Made by a program: the position numbers and the translations under genes
Part shown: in pieces, positions 1 through 7,968 of the stretch
Numbering within the stretch: position 1 is the stretch's first letter
How the letters are laid out: each line of letters starts with the position of its first letter
NCBI GenBank assembly: GCA_910587955.1
Contig: CAJUNN010000037.1
Coordinates: 1 to 31,338, forward strand
Reading direction: 5' to 3'
Length of the DNA: 31,338 nucleotides
Source of the DNA: an uncultured Lachnospiraceae bacterium
Lineage (GTDB): Bacteria > Bacillota > Clostridia > Lachnospirales > Lachnospiraceae
The notes under the pieces: generated by a model
The model's input: the letters and a program-made list of their open reading frames with translations, nothing else
Database searches by the model: none
What the model was told of the DNA's origin: nothing

Positions 1-190
1 ATACGGGTCTATGACCTTATATCATCCCCGCTGTAACGGTCGGGATCCGTCTGCGCCTACTCTCCCCGGAACTGCCGGAAATTTGGGACAGCCGCTCTGA
101 GGTCAGTTCCAATCCGCTCTTCCGCTGCCTCGCACCGCCCGGCAGCTCTCTGAAGTCCAAGAGAACTGTACTACTCCTCGTCTCTGCATT
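1..190 (-). promoter_or_regulatory. T-box riboswitch leader, Leu (CUG) specifier, 3' part cut by window edge
   Basis: Read on the minus strand from about 190, the sequence has the conserved order of a T-box leader. Near the 5' end is a GGAGTAGTA block (AG-rich start of Stem I), then CAGAGAGC, then a stem-loop, then GAA-CUG-ACC, the usual GAA-NNN-ACC specifier frame, at 102-109 (specifier bases 104-106). This is followed by CAGAGCGGC closing Stem I and a GAGTAGGCGC...GACGG...CCGTTA Stem III region at about 24-64. The specifier CUG predicts sensing of uncharged leucine tRNA, so the gene beyond the left edge is probably leuS or a leucine biosynthesis/transport gene. The antiterminator T-box sequence and terminator lie outside the window. 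Family membership is seen directly; the regulated gene is inference. Confidence 0.85.
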
Positions 191-192
191 TT

Positions 193-221
193 GCTATATG
201 CTGTTTCTAAGAATAGCAAAA
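193..221 (-). promoter_or_regulatory. Possible promoter of the T-box transcript
   Basis: On the minus strand TATAGC (193-198) lies 17 bp downstream of TTTTGC (216-221), just before the T-box leader begins. The -35 box is weak. The short space after the sleB stop (235) and the need for a leader start here support it. Confidence 0.4.
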
Positions 222-234
222 AAACAAAATCCTG

Positions 235-939
235 TCAAGCATAAAATTCATGGCCGTGATAGGAAAAGAGCCAGGTTAAGCTCTGGTCAAACCAGGCGAT
301 GCTCTCGGGAGCCGCATAGGTTCTGGACACGAAATACAGGGCTCCTCTGGATTCATCCTCTCCCCGCAGGGCCCGCTCTACGGCTTCCACCGTCTCCTGG
401 GAAACACGGACCCGGCTGATCTTCCCTGTAGCAACCGGAGAGAACTGGGCCTTCCCGTTCTTGCACTGGTAGACCACCTCCTCCACGCTGTCCGGAAAAA
501 CCGGGCTTTTCACACGGTTTATAACCACATTGGCAACCAGCATCCGTCCCAGAATATCTTCCCCGGAGGCTTCTGCCTCTACAATGCGCAGCAGCGCCTC
601 ATAGTCTGCCTCCGACAGTTCCACCACATACGGCGGAATCTCCCGGGCGCGCTGTGCCTCCTCCCGGATTTCTTCCGCTCTTTCCAAAGACCGGGCTGCA
701 AGAATCACCTGTTCCTGCTGCCTCGCTGTCTCTTTCTTCCATTCCTGAATCACAATTTCCAGATTCGAACAATCTGCAATCCGGCCGGCCGCAGGCTTTA
801 CACCTCTTTCACTTTCCGTACCGCTTTCACTTTCGTAAGAGATTTTTCCTGTTGCCTCTACATCCTTCGTATCGGCAGCTACCATCAAAAGCATACCTGC
901 CAATCCCAAAACAGCCGCATAACCTCTTAACTTGTTCAT
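235..939 (-). CDS. SleB-type cell wall hydrolase (spore cortex-lytic family)
   Basis: A 234-aa exported protein. Residues 1-29 form a signal peptide or N-terminal membrane anchor. Residues 60-100 are charged and helical, probably a short coiled coil. Residues 110-234 match the Hydrolase_2 (SleB/CwlJ) fold, with the acidic EAEASGED segment (residues 121-128, Glu123 the likely catalytic acid), the VANVVINRV helix and the FSPV segment near 166-169. SleB-family enzymes are lytic transglycosylases that open spore cortex or vegetative peptidoglycan. The N-terminal peptidoglycan-binding domain of true SleB is absent, so a vegetative or sporulation-time hydrolase is equally possible. The start is ATG 939 with SD AGGAG six bases upstream. 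It stands alone: divergent from the gene at 1193 and followed by the T-box leader. Confidence 0.85.
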   Translation of the reverse strand: MNKLRGYAAVLGLAGMLLMVAADTKDVEATGKISYESESGTESERGVKPAAGRIADCSNLEIVIQEWKKETARQQEQVILAARSLERAEEIREEAQRAREIPPYVVELSEADYEALLRIVEAEASGEDILGRMLVANVVINRVKSPVFPDSVEEVVYQCKNGKAQFSPVATGKISRVRVSQETVEAVERALRGEDESRGALYFVSRTYAAPESIAWFDQSLTWLFSYHGHEFYA

Positions 940-947
940 AGTCTCCT

Positions 948-976
948 ATTATAAAAATCTTTTACCTTTCCGTCAA
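948..976 (-). promoter_or_regulatory. Candidate promoter upstream of the SleB-type gene
   Basis: On the minus strand TTGACG (971-976) and TATAAT (948-953) are separated by exactly 17 bp. The -10 box abuts the SD and lies only about 8 bp from the ATG, so a transcript from it would be nearly leaderless. Either the hexamer match is fortuitous or the mRNA has an unusually short leader. Confidence 0.4.
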
Positions 977-1192
977 CCTGTCCGTTACAAGTTTGTTACT
1001 ATTTTTGGAAGGAAATTCCTTAATTATCCATATCTTATGGAATACCTGTGATTGTGCCCAAAAATACAACGCTTTAAACGGGATATTTTTAAAAAAAATC
1101 CAAGCCAGTATTTCCTGATAATTTCAAATTTGTTACACATACTATAGTATATGTAATAGATTTGAAACAATTCCTCAGACAGGAGACATCCT

Positions 1193-1702
1193 ATGAAACT
1201 TGCTCCGCGCACCAATCTTATATGCGGCATTCTATTTACTTCCGTCCTGGGCTCCCTGCTCCACTTCGTCTACGAATGGACCGGGGAGAACCCCCTTGCG
1301 GCGCTGTTCTCCCCGGTAAACGAGTCGGTTTTCGAGCATTGCAAGCTGCTCTTTTTCCCGGCTCTTCTCTATACACTTTTTGAAATCCGAATCCTGTCCC
1401 GGCGCTCCCGCAATTTTCTCACCGCCCGGCTGGCCGGAATCCTTCTGGGGCTGCTCTTTCTCCTAGCATCCTACTACACCTACATCGGGATCACCGGCAT
1501 GGAGTCTCTGGCTATAGATATCCTGATTTTTATCCTCAGCGCCGTTCTGTCCTTTGCTCTCTCCCGCTTCTTTGAATTGCGCTGTCCAAAGCTCTCCCTG
1601 CCCCTTCCGGTAAGTATGGGACTGTATCTTGTTCTCCTGCTTCTTTTTCTGCTCTTTACCTTCCGTCCTCCCGGGCTTCCCCTCTTTTGGCCCCCGGATT
1701 AA
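1193..1702 (+). CDS. DUF6512-type small integral membrane protein
   Basis: A 169-aa hydrophobic protein with about five membrane helices (about residues 12-30, 55-68, 80-102, 108-126, 140-158). The segment SPVNESVFEHCKLLFFP (about residues 40-56) resembles the NESVWEHLKLLFFP signature I associate with the DUF6512 family, whose function is unknown. Start ATG 1193 follows SD AGGAGA. The gene is the only plus-strand gene in the first 8.6 kb. Its TAA stop (1700-1702) overlaps the TAA stop of the convergent permease gene through a shared TTAA. No function can be assigned. Confidence 0.7.
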   Translation: MKLAPRTNLICGILFTSVLGSLLHFVYEWTGENPLAALFSPVNESVFEHCKLLFFPALLYTLFEIRILSRRSRNFLTARLAGILLGLLFLLASYYTYIGITGMESLAIDILIFILSAVLSFALSRFFELRCPKLSLPLPVSMGLYLVLLLLFLLFTFRPPGLPLFWPPD

Positions 1703-3729
1703 TCTGCCTCTTCTATGATCCGCCTGCTGCCAAGATAGGTGGCTAGAAAATACCCGCCGTAGATCAGGAGAATAAAGAGGGCTGTAAACAAAATGGATTT
1801 CTCCTGGGATTCCTGCTGCATCACCAGCAGCATCCGGTTCACAAACTGTACTCCGAACAGGGAATGTACAAAGGCCAGACTAAGGGGCAGGAAGAAAAAG
1901 ATTCCAATCTGCCGGAACAAAGCTTTCCGGATCATTTCCGTATCTGCCCCCAGCTCCCGCAGGATCCCATAGCGGCTCCGGTTGTCCGAGCTGTCGGATA
2001 ATTCCTTTAAAGCCAGCATGGCCGCACTGGAAATGAGGAAAATAATTCCTAAATACAGGGCGATAAAGGTTACAATGGCGGCTATGCCTACGCTGCTCTC
2101 CCGCAGGCTTATCTTAGAAACTGCATAAACGGAACCGTGCTCTGTCACCTGGTCAATCCGCTCTTCTACGGCAAGTTTTTCCGCCTCCGTCTTTCCCCGG
2201 TAATCCGCCGCCAGGTAGTTACAGTACGGCAGCGCTCCGCTTTCCTCGAAAGCACTGTCCGGCAGAACGAAGATCCCCAGAACTGTCCGGGAACTGCTCA
2301 TGCTTAAGTAGCCCTCCTGGCATTCCCTATATCTGGGCCGGTATTGTTTTCCTCCCACAGCCAAAGCTGCTTCCGCCTTCAGGCTCATATCACGGATGGG
2401 CTTCACAGAATCAAAGGTACACAGCAGCAGGTATTCGTCTTCCGCAAGCTCATAGACCGGAGCCCCGTAAAATTCTGCAATCCGGTTGTAGGCGGAAAGG
2501 GGAACCAATTCTTCCCTATGGCTCCAATCCAGCTGGGGAAACTGCTCCATCACCTGCTCCCGGCTGTCCCCCAGGGTGGACTCCCAGGTCAGTTCCGGCA
2601 GCACATAGCTGGTAATCTCCACATAGCCGTCTGCCAGCTCCCCGGAAACCATGAACCCCGCATCTTCAAGATACTCCCCAATGCTTTTCTCCGCATCCTC
2701 CGGCGTCTGCCCTTCTCCCGCTTCCATAGACTTGGTCATGCACACATCCCTGGGAGTCAGCTCCTCAAGCTCCGCCGTCAGGGACTGGTTCATGCTGACT
2801 CCGCAGGAAAGTACACCGATGGTGAGAAACAGCATCAGGCAGATGACTGTCATGGTGCTGACCATAGTGTTGATCCGGCTGTTCATCTGCCGGAATACAA
2901 AAAGATTTAAGTCTTTCAGGTAAAAGCGCTTTCTCCCCTGGACCATCCGCAGCAAAAGCCCGGACAAAGACCAGAAAAAGAGAAAAGTCGCCAGGCTTCC
3001 AAGCCCGATAAGCAGCAGTGTTTGATTCCGGTCCACGGTTCCCAGAACTCCCAGCACCGAAAGGTAGCAATATGCCAGAAGTCCCAGAGAAACCAGAAAG
3101 ACCGCTCCTGCCAGAATGGGATTTTTCATCCGCACCTTCTCGTTTTTCCGCTCCGCCGTAAGGAGATCCAGAAGCTTGTATCTGGAAACTGTCACCGCAT
3201 TAAAGAGAATCACCAGAACATACATAATGCCGAAATAAATTACCGTTTTCACCGCAGCCTTTCCGGAAAAGACAAAGGTATAGCTAGTCATGTCGGCCTC
3301 AAACATCCGGGCCACCAGAACAGACATGAGCTGGGAGGCAAAGACGCCGGCCACCAGTCCGATCCCTAAGGAGATCAGCCCGATCACCACCGTCTCCCCA
3401 AAAAGAATCCGGGAGATGCCGCCCCGGCTCATGCCCAGGGTCATATACACTCCAAACTCTTTTTTCCGCCGCCTTATGAGAAAATTGTTGGCATATACTA
3501 TCAAAAAACCAAGATTTATAGAGACAAATACGGAAACGCCGGCCAGCATGGCAAGCATCAGCTGGATAATCTCCCTGGTGGACGCAGAAACTGCCTGCAT
3601 CACATTCTGGGAATCCAAGGCGTTAAACACATAGAAAACCGCCACCCCCAATACCAGCGTAAGAAAATAAACCGTGTAATCCTGAAAGCTCTTTTTCAGA
3701 TTCCGCAGGGACAATTTAAACAGCATCAT
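1699..3729 (-). CDS. BceB-type ABC transporter permease (FtsX-like)
   Basis: A 676-aa membrane protein with the BceB architecture: a membrane helix near 18-40, an FtsX-like domain of three helices (about 55-180), further helices at about 205-260, a helix at about 290-315, a large extracytoplasmic domain (about 320-535) and three C-terminal helices (about 540-670). In Bce systems the permease exports or frees cell-wall-active peptides and also forms the sensory complex with the BceS kinase, through the large loop. Start ATG 3729 has SD GGGAGG and overlaps the end of the ATPase gene by 14 bp, implying translational coupling. Last gene of the module. No terminator is visible between it and the convergent DUF6512-type gene. 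The peptide substrate cannot be told from sequence. Confidence 0.9.
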   Translation of the reverse strand: MMLFKLSLRNLKKSFQDYTVYFLTLVLGVAVFYVFNALDSQNVMQAVSASTREIIQLMLAMLAGVSVFVSINLGFLIVYANNFLIRRRKKEFGVYMTLGMSRGGISRILFGETVVIGLISLGIGLVAGVFASQLMSVLVARMFEADMTSYTFVFSGKAAVKTVIYFGIMYVLVILFNAVTVSRYKLLDLLTAERKNEKVRMKNPILAGAVFLVSLGLLAYCYLSVLGVLGTVDRNQTLLLIGLGSLATFLFFWSLSGLLLRMVQGRKRFYLKDLNLFVFRQMNSRINTMVSTMTVICLMLFLTIGVLSCGVSMNQSLTAELEELTPRDVCMTKSMEAGEGQTPEDAEKSIGEYLEDAGFMVSGELADGYVEITSYVLPELTWESTLGDSREQVMEQFPQLDWSHREELVPLSAYNRIAEFYGAPVYELAEDEYLLLCTFDSVKPIRDMSLKAEAALAVGGKQYRPRYRECQEGYLSMSSSRTVLGIFVLPDSAFEESGALPYCNYLAADYRGKTEAEKLAVEERIDQVTEHGSVYAVSKISLRESSVGIAAIVTFIALYLGIIFLISSAAMLALKELSDSSDNRSRYGILRELGADTEMIRKALFRQIGIFFFLPLSLAFVHSLFGVQFVNRMLLVMQQESQEKSILFTALFILLIYGGYFLATYLGSRRIIEEAD

Positions 3730-4483
3730 TCAAATCACCTCCCAGCAGGGCCATTACATCTATGATCTGATTGAAAAAGCTCTTTTTGTCTCCTTTGCCC
3801 CGGCGGATCTCGCTGAAAATCCGACCGTCCTTAATAAAAAGAATGCGGGAAGCATAGCTGGCTGTAAAAGCATCGTGGGTCACCATCAAAATGGTAGATC
3901 CGCTTTCCTCATTCATGCGCACAAAGCAGTCCAGCAGCATCCGGGAAGCCTTGGAATCCAGGGCGCCGGTAGGCTCATCCGCCAGAATCAGTTTTGGTCC
4001 CCCCACAATGGCACGGGCCGAAGCCGTCCTCTGTTTCTCCCCGCCGGAGATCTGATAAGGATATTTGGAAAGAATCCCGGAAATCCCCAGCTTTCCCGCC
4101 GCTTCCTTCACCCGTTTCTCAATCTCTCCCGGCGAAACATGCCGGATGGATAAAGCCAGGGCAATATTTTCGTAGACTGTCAGAGTATCCAGCAGATGGA
4201 AATCCTGAAAAATAAAGCCAAGCTCCTCCCGGCGGAACCGGTTCAGGGCATTTCCTTTAAGCTTCGTGATATCCTGTCCGCCTACCTCAATCTGTCCGCT
4301 GGTAATGCGGTCTATGGTGGAAACACAATTTAAAAGGGTGGTCTTTCCGCTCCCGCTGGCCCCCATAATCCCCACAAACTCTCCCTCCAGCACCTGGAAG
4401 CTGATGCCGTCGAGGGCTTTCGTCATATTTCCTCTGCTTCCGTAATATTTTTCCATATTTGCTACGTCTAAGATGGTACGCAT
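3716..4483 (-). CDS. BceA-type ABC transporter ATP-binding protein
   Basis: A 255-aa ATPase of the MacB/BceA class. Walker A GASGSGKTT is at 41-49, followed by the Q-loop FIFQDFHLLDTL, signature ISGGEKQR, Walker B LILADEPTGALDS and the switch histidine in MVTHD. It powers the adjacent FtsX-like permease. Start ATG 4483 has SD TAGGAGG. The SD directly follows a short copy of the dispersed hairpin repeat (4496-4556), which separates this gene from the kinase gene. In characterised systems (B. subtilis bceRS-bceAB) the response regulator activates a promoter before bceA. No convincing promoter is visible here in the 171-bp gap. Confidence 0.93.
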   Translation of the reverse strand: MRTILDVANMEKYYGSRGNMTKALDGISFQVLEGEFVGIMGASGSGKTTLLNCVSTIDRITSGQIEVGGQDITKLKGNALNRFRREELGFIFQDFHLLDTLTVYENIALALSIRHVSPGEIEKRVKEAAGKLGISGILSKYPYQISGGEKQRTASARAIVGGPKLILADEPTGALDSKASRMLLDCFVRMNEESGSTILMVTHDAFTASYASRILFIKDGRIFSEIRRGKGDKKSFFNQIIDVMALLGGDLNDAV

Positions 4484-4495
4484 GTTGGACCTCCT

Positions 4496-4556
4496 AATTT
4501 TAGTTCCGCATCCGCCCTGCCAGGCCCCCTCCTGAAGATCCGGGCTTCTGCTGTTT
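4496..4556 (-). repeat. Dispersed hairpin repeat, short form, before the bceA-like gene
   Basis: Read on the minus strand it starts with AAACAGCAGAAGCCC and ends with GGGCGGATGCGGAACT, directly followed by TTAGGAGG, the SD of the next gene. The outer arms GCAGAAGCCC and GGGCGGATGC pair with a three-base internal mismatch. The central AGAAG...CTTCT hairpin of the long copies is missing. The usual TATTCCAG terminus (plus strand) has decayed to AATTTTAG. Confidence 0.85.
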
Positions 4557-4654
4557 GTTTCGTTCTGTTTGTATTTTACCGGAACCGCCGTCTTCGTACC
4601 ATCGAATTTCCTTGCTGCTTCCTTTCATTTTTGTAAGATTTCTTCTGGGGCAGC

Positions 4655-5668
4655 CTACCGCAACTCCACATAGCTCCCCTTTGGAAAGTATATCCGGATC
4701 TCGCATCCCTCTCCCTCCTGGGAGAGGGCCTCGATGCCGTGGCCCAGCCTGCCGCAGAGCTTCCGGCAGAGATAAAGGCCAAGGCCTGTGGCCTGAGTCT
4801 GTATCCGTCCCTTGCTTCCCGTGAAGCCTTTCTCAAAGATCCGCTCCAGGTCTTCCTCCGGTATGCCCCTGCCATTGTCCCGGACGGACAGGCAGATGCG
4901 CTCTTTCCCGCCGGATCCCGTAAAGTCCAGCCGCAGAGTCTCCTTATCGCAGTACTTGATGCTGTTTAATAAAATCTGGTTGAGGATAAAGGCCAGCCAC
5001 CGCTCGTCGCTGTACACCGTCAGGTCAAGGCCTTCCATATGAATCCCTGTTTTTCTGGCAATCAATGCCTTCTTATTGCGTTTCACCGCCTGGGTGACCA
5101 GACTCTCTAGGGAAACGGGCCGTATGAGATAATCCTTCTCTACATGGGCGCTGCGGGCATAAAAAAGAGCCTGCTCCGTATAGGCTTCAATTTTTCCCAG
5201 CTCTTCTTCCAGCTCCCCGGACAGGACATCCCGGTGATTTTCCACCATCAGCTTGCCTGCTGCAATGGGCGTCTTCACCTCGTGGATCCACAGTTCAATA
5301 TATTCTTTGTATTCTTTTTCCGCATTTTTGTAATAATTCACATGATCTGCCATGGAATGCTCCAGATCCCGGAGTACCTCCCGCATCAGCCGCTCTTCCT
5401 GGCAACCGGGAGGATCCAGCATTTCCGGCAGAAGATATTTTTTGTCAAGACCGGAAAGACTCTCCTCAATCCTGGAAAAATAGCGCTTTTTCCTGCAAAA
5501 TTCACCGTAAGAAATCAAAAAGTAAACTCCGAAGGCGCAAAAGGCCGTATAGATCTGCAAAGCTCCTGCTGCCTGCAGAATCAGCAGAAAAATTTCCACC
5601 GTAGCCACAGCTCCGCCCAAAAGCAGAAGCTGCCCGTACCGTTCCTTTAAATAGACTGTGTATCGCAT
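4655..5668 (-). CDS. BceS-type intramembrane-sensing histidine kinase
   Basis: A 337-aa kinase. Two membrane helices (about 14-32 and 37-56) are joined by only a few residues, the hallmark of intramembrane-sensing kinases that lack an extracellular sensor. A short linker leads to the phospho-acceptor box IHEVKTPIAAGKL with His129. The ATPase domain follows, with an N-box around NQILLNSIKY, G1 DNGRGIPEEDL and G2 GLGLYLC. In this family the kinase is switched by flux through the BceAB-type transporter rather than by direct ligand binding, which fits the neighbouring genes. The ATG at 5668 overlaps the end of the response regulator gene by 22 bp. Confidence 0.92.
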   Translation of the reverse strand: MRYTVYLKERYGQLLLLGGAVATVEIFLLILQAAGALQIYTAFCAFGVYFLISYGEFCRKKRYFSRIEESLSGLDKKYLLPEMLDPPGCQEERLMREVLRDLEHSMADHVNYYKNAEKEYKEYIELWIHEVKTPIAAGKLMVENHRDVLSGELEEELGKIEAYTEQALFYARSAHVEKDYLIRPVSLESLVTQAVKRNKKALIARKTGIHMEGLDLTVYSDERWLAFILNQILLNSIKYCDKETLRLDFTGSGGKERICLSVRDNGRGIPEEDLERIFEKGFTGSKGRIQTQATGLGLYLCRKLCGRLGHGIEALSQEGEGCEIRIYFPKGSYVELR

Positions 5669-6336
5669 ACCAGCATGTACCCCATTCCTCTCTTGGTCTG
5701 TATGACATGTTCCGCCCCAATGGATGAAAGCTTCCCCCGAAGCCTGGTGACATTCACCGTCAGGGTATTATCATCCACAAACAGCTCGCTGTCCCACAAA
5801 TAAGCCATGAGCTGTTCCCTGGACACAATCTGGTCCCGGTTCTCCCCCAGGCAGTCCAGAATCCGCAGCTCGTTTTTCGTCAGCTCTACGCTTTTTCCTC
5901 CAGAGCTTACGGTCCCCCGGGACAAGTCCAGAACGAAATCTCCCAATCTGCGTTTCTGGGGCCTTAGGTTTTCCCGGCAGGATCGTTTTAAGACAGCCTC
6001 TATATGCGCCAGAAGAATCTGGGGATGGAAGGGCTTCGTGACAAAATCATCCGCACCCTGGCTCATGCTCATAAGCTCCGCCATCTGAGTGTCCTGGCTG
6101 GTAATGACAATGACAGGAAGATCCGAGACCTTCCTAAGTTCCCGGCACAGGTACAGGCCGTCCGTTCCCGGAAGGCCCAGATCCAGAAGCAGCAGATCCG
6201 CTTCTTTACTAAGAATCCCCTGCACCTGGTATTCCGTCTCCTGACAGCCCACTGCCTCATAACCGTTGTTGGCCAGAAACGTAACCAGTTCCCGGCAGAG
6301 CTTTTCGTCATCCTCCACGATTGCGATTTTTCTCAT
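5647..6336 (-). CDS. BceR-type OmpR-family response regulator
   Basis: A 229-aa two-component regulator. The receiver domain (1-about 115) has acidic D9/D10, phospho-acceptor Asp52 in LLLDLGLPGTDG, and the conserved Lys in FVTKPF. The winged-helix DNA-binding domain (about 130-225) has the pattern LTKNELRILDCL and the wing TKRGMGYML. Start ATG 6336 follows SD GGAGGGG. First gene of the regulator-kinase-ATPase-permease unit, with a clear promoter upstream (6369-6397). Expected to activate the transporter genes when peptide antibiotics such as bacitracin or lantibiotics are present; the actual inducer is unknown. Confidence 0.92.
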   Translation of the reverse strand: MRKIAIVEDDEKLCRELVTFLANNGYEAVGCQETEYQVQGILSKEADLLLLDLGLPGTDGLYLCRELRKVSDLPVIVITSQDTQMAELMSMSQGADDFVTKPFHPQILLAHIEAVLKRSCRENLRPQKRRLGDFVLDLSRGTVSSGGKSVELTKNELRILDCLGENRDQIVSREQLMAYLWDSELFVDDNTLTVNVTRLRGKLSSIGAEHVIQTKRGMGYMLVCDTQSI

Positions 6337-6368
6337 GTCAGCCCCTCCATCCGTTTTTTCTGGATTTC

Positions 6369-6397
6369 AGTATAGCGGACCTTATCTTCTTTTGCAA
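6369..6397 (-). promoter_or_regulatory. Sigma-70-type promoter of the Bce-type module
   Basis: On the minus strand TTGCAA (6392-6397) and TATACT (6369-6374) are 17 bp apart, about 33 bp before the regulator ATG. It lies within the end of the anti-sigma gene, so the two-component/transporter unit can be expressed separately from the sigma/anti-sigma pair. Confidence 0.6.
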
Positions 6398-6849
6398 GCC
6401 GCCCGGAAAAGGAAAAACCGGTTTACTATAAAATAGATTCCGCAGACGGCCAGCCCCCAGAGAAACATTTTCAGAAAGAGAATGTGCCATGCCGCCTGCA
6501 GACGGGCCAGCTGATAGTCTTCGATTCCGCCCTTTAAAAAAACAGAAATTCCTATGAGCACCAGCGGAAGAAAGGCTCCCGCAAGAAAACTTGCAGCGGC
6601 CCCCAGGAAAAGACTGCTTCTCTCATAGCGCCGGATGCGCTTCATATAGTCAATCTCTGCCTCCGCCTGCTTATTTCCCGTCTCCTCTTTCTCTGCAAGC
6701 TCCCGGGTGAGCGCCTCATACTGCTCCCGGCAGCTTTCGCATTCCTCCAGATGCCCTTTCACCAGCTCTTTTGTCTCCCCGCAGACCAGTCCTTCTGCAT
6801 ACAGCGGAGCCACATCCCGGATAACTGCGCATGGTATTTCGTATTTCAT
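6382..6849 (-). CDS. Zinc-finger (zf-HC2) anti-sigma factor, membrane-anchored
   Basis: A 155-aa protein. The N-terminal zinc-binding anti-sigma domain (1-45) contains His33-x3-Cys37-x2-Cys40 with an upstream Cys (7 or 23). Residues 45-75 form a charged helix, followed by two membrane segments (about 82-106 and 120-148). Such proteins hold an ECF sigma factor at the membrane until a signal releases it. The ATG overlaps the stop of the sigma gene as ATGA, so the two are translationally coupled. Pairing with the adjacent sigma factor is strong inference; the signal is unknown. There is no sensor domain outside the membrane, so a partner protein may do the sensing. Confidence 0.88.
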   Translation of the reverse strand: MKYEIPCAVIRDVAPLYAEGLVCGETKELVKGHLEECESCREQYEALTRELAEKEETGNKQAEAEIDYMKRIRRYERSSLFLGAAASFLAGAFLPLVLIGISVFLKGGIEDYQLARLQAAWHILFLKMFLWGLAVCGIYFIVNRFFLFRAACKRR

Positions 6850-7325
6850 AGTTTCCCTGCCTCCTTCACAATTTTTTCTTTTCCCCGGTAAAAATTTACC
6901 CGCGCCCAGTTTTCGCTCTCTCCCATGATTTCACCGATCTGGCGGAAGGTGAGATTTCCTATCAGGCGCAGGTACACCACCTCCCGCATGGGTTCTTTAA
7001 GCCCATGGAGGAGCTTGAGTACCTGCAGGCTGTCCCACTTTAGGAAAAAGTCCTCCTCCACCTCTTCCCCGGAGGGCAATTCCTCTTTAAGCCTCTCCGG
7101 TTCTTTGACCTTCTTCTTTAGGTAGCTCCGCCAAAGATTCTTGGCGATTCCGCAAAGCCAGGTGACAATACTGCTGTCCCCCTGAAAAGTCTCAATCCTG
7201 CCCACGGCCTGAAAAAAGGTTTCCTGGGTCAGTTCCTCCGCCAAATCCGCGTTATGGGTCCGGGAGAGCAAAAAAGCGTATACGGTCCGGGAATGTTCCT
7301 GATAGATTTTCTCCATGGGATCCAT
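6846..7325 (-). CDS. ECF RNA polymerase sigma factor
   Basis: A 159-aa sigma factor. Region 2 (about 5-70) includes ELTQETFFQAV and the WLCGIAKNL helix. Region 4 (about 100-155) includes a helix-turn-helix around LTFRQIGEIMGESENWARV. The start is taken at ATG 7325 because an AAGGAGG lies ten bases upstream; an in-frame ATG at 7412 would add 29 residues with no homology. A TGTAAC element at 7374-7379 is a possible ECF-type -35 for self-activation but no clear -10 partner is seen. Coupled to the zinc-finger anti-sigma gene. Confidence 0.92.
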   Translation of the reverse strand: MDPMEKIYQEHSRTVYAFLLSRTHNADLAEELTQETFFQAVGRIETFQGDSSIVTWLCGIAKNLWRSYLKKKVKEPERLKEELPSGEEVEEDFFLKWDSLQVLKLLHGLKEPMREVVYLRLIGNLTFRQIGEIMGESENWARVNFYRGKEKIVKEAGKL

Positions 7326-7392
7326 CTGTTTTTTACCTCCTTCTATCCCATTTGTGTCAAAAGGAAGGGATTCGTTACAATATTTTTTAAAT

Positions 7393-7968
7393 TTAAGTCC
7401 CCGTAGCTCCATACACGAAATGCACCGTGACCGTATCTGCGTATTTCTCCATTTCCGCCAGATACTCCTCCTCCGTAATCATCTTTGTCTCTCCCCTTAA
7501 GGTTCTGGTGTAGGACGCATTTCCATCGGAATCAAAAGTTTCCGCCAGTTCTTCTTCCAAAACCAGGGTATCCGTCTCGTCGTCAATCACAAAGCGCTGC
7601 ATACCATGGCCTGATCCTGCATAGAGACCGGAATCGTCGTAGGAAACGGGATAAGCAGTCCCCAGGCTTTCTATCGTCCCCAGCTTCCGGACTTCCCCGT
7701 CCCCGGCATAATAGACATTACAGAAAATAGATGCTTGATTTACCCCGTCGTCGTAGTACTGGTCCGTCACCAGCAGAACAGGAGAATCCGCCCCGATCTC
7801 CACAAGGGCAAACAGCTCCTCATCCTCCAAGCCGGCGATGGTTGGGCCGTACACATTGCTTTCCTTCTTTTTCCCGCAGGCCGTCAGGCACAGGACCGCA
7901 GCTATGGCCGCTGCCCGGCAAATTATTTTTTTCACAGAGATACCCGTCTTTCTTTCCATCTTTTTCAT
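7393..7968 (-). CDS. Small lipoprotein of unknown function
   Basis: A protein of about 191 aa with a lipoprotein signal peptide: a basic N-terminus, a hydrophobic stretch and the lipobox LTAC followed by GKKKES. The mature part is acidic and has no motif I recognise; it resembles other short extracytoplasmic Lachnospiraceae lipoproteins. Start choice: ATG 7968 overlaps the upstream XRE gene stop as ATGA, while ATG 7959, three codons later, has the better-spaced AGAGAGG SD. The longer ATG at 8022 has no SD. It is co-transcribed with the XRE regulator gene. Confidence 0.75.
   Translation of the reverse strand: MKKMERKTGISVKKIICRAAAIAAVLCLTACGKKKESNVYGPTIAGLEDEELFALVEIGADSPVLLVTDQYYDDGVNQASIFCNVYYAGDGEVRKLGTIESLGTAYPVSYDDSGLYAGSGHGMQRFVIDDETDTLVLEEELAETFDSDGNASYTRTLRGETKMITEEEYLAEMEKYADTVTVHFVYGATGT

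Noticed and set aside
1140..1160. Palindrome ATACTATAGTAT as an operator for the DUF6512-type gene
   Set aside because: It is short and A/T-rich, has no well-placed -35/-10 pair, and could occur by chance.
4500..4706. Small open frame between the kinase and ATPase genes
   Set aside because: It reads through the short hairpin repeat and the kinase end; there is no SD or conservation.
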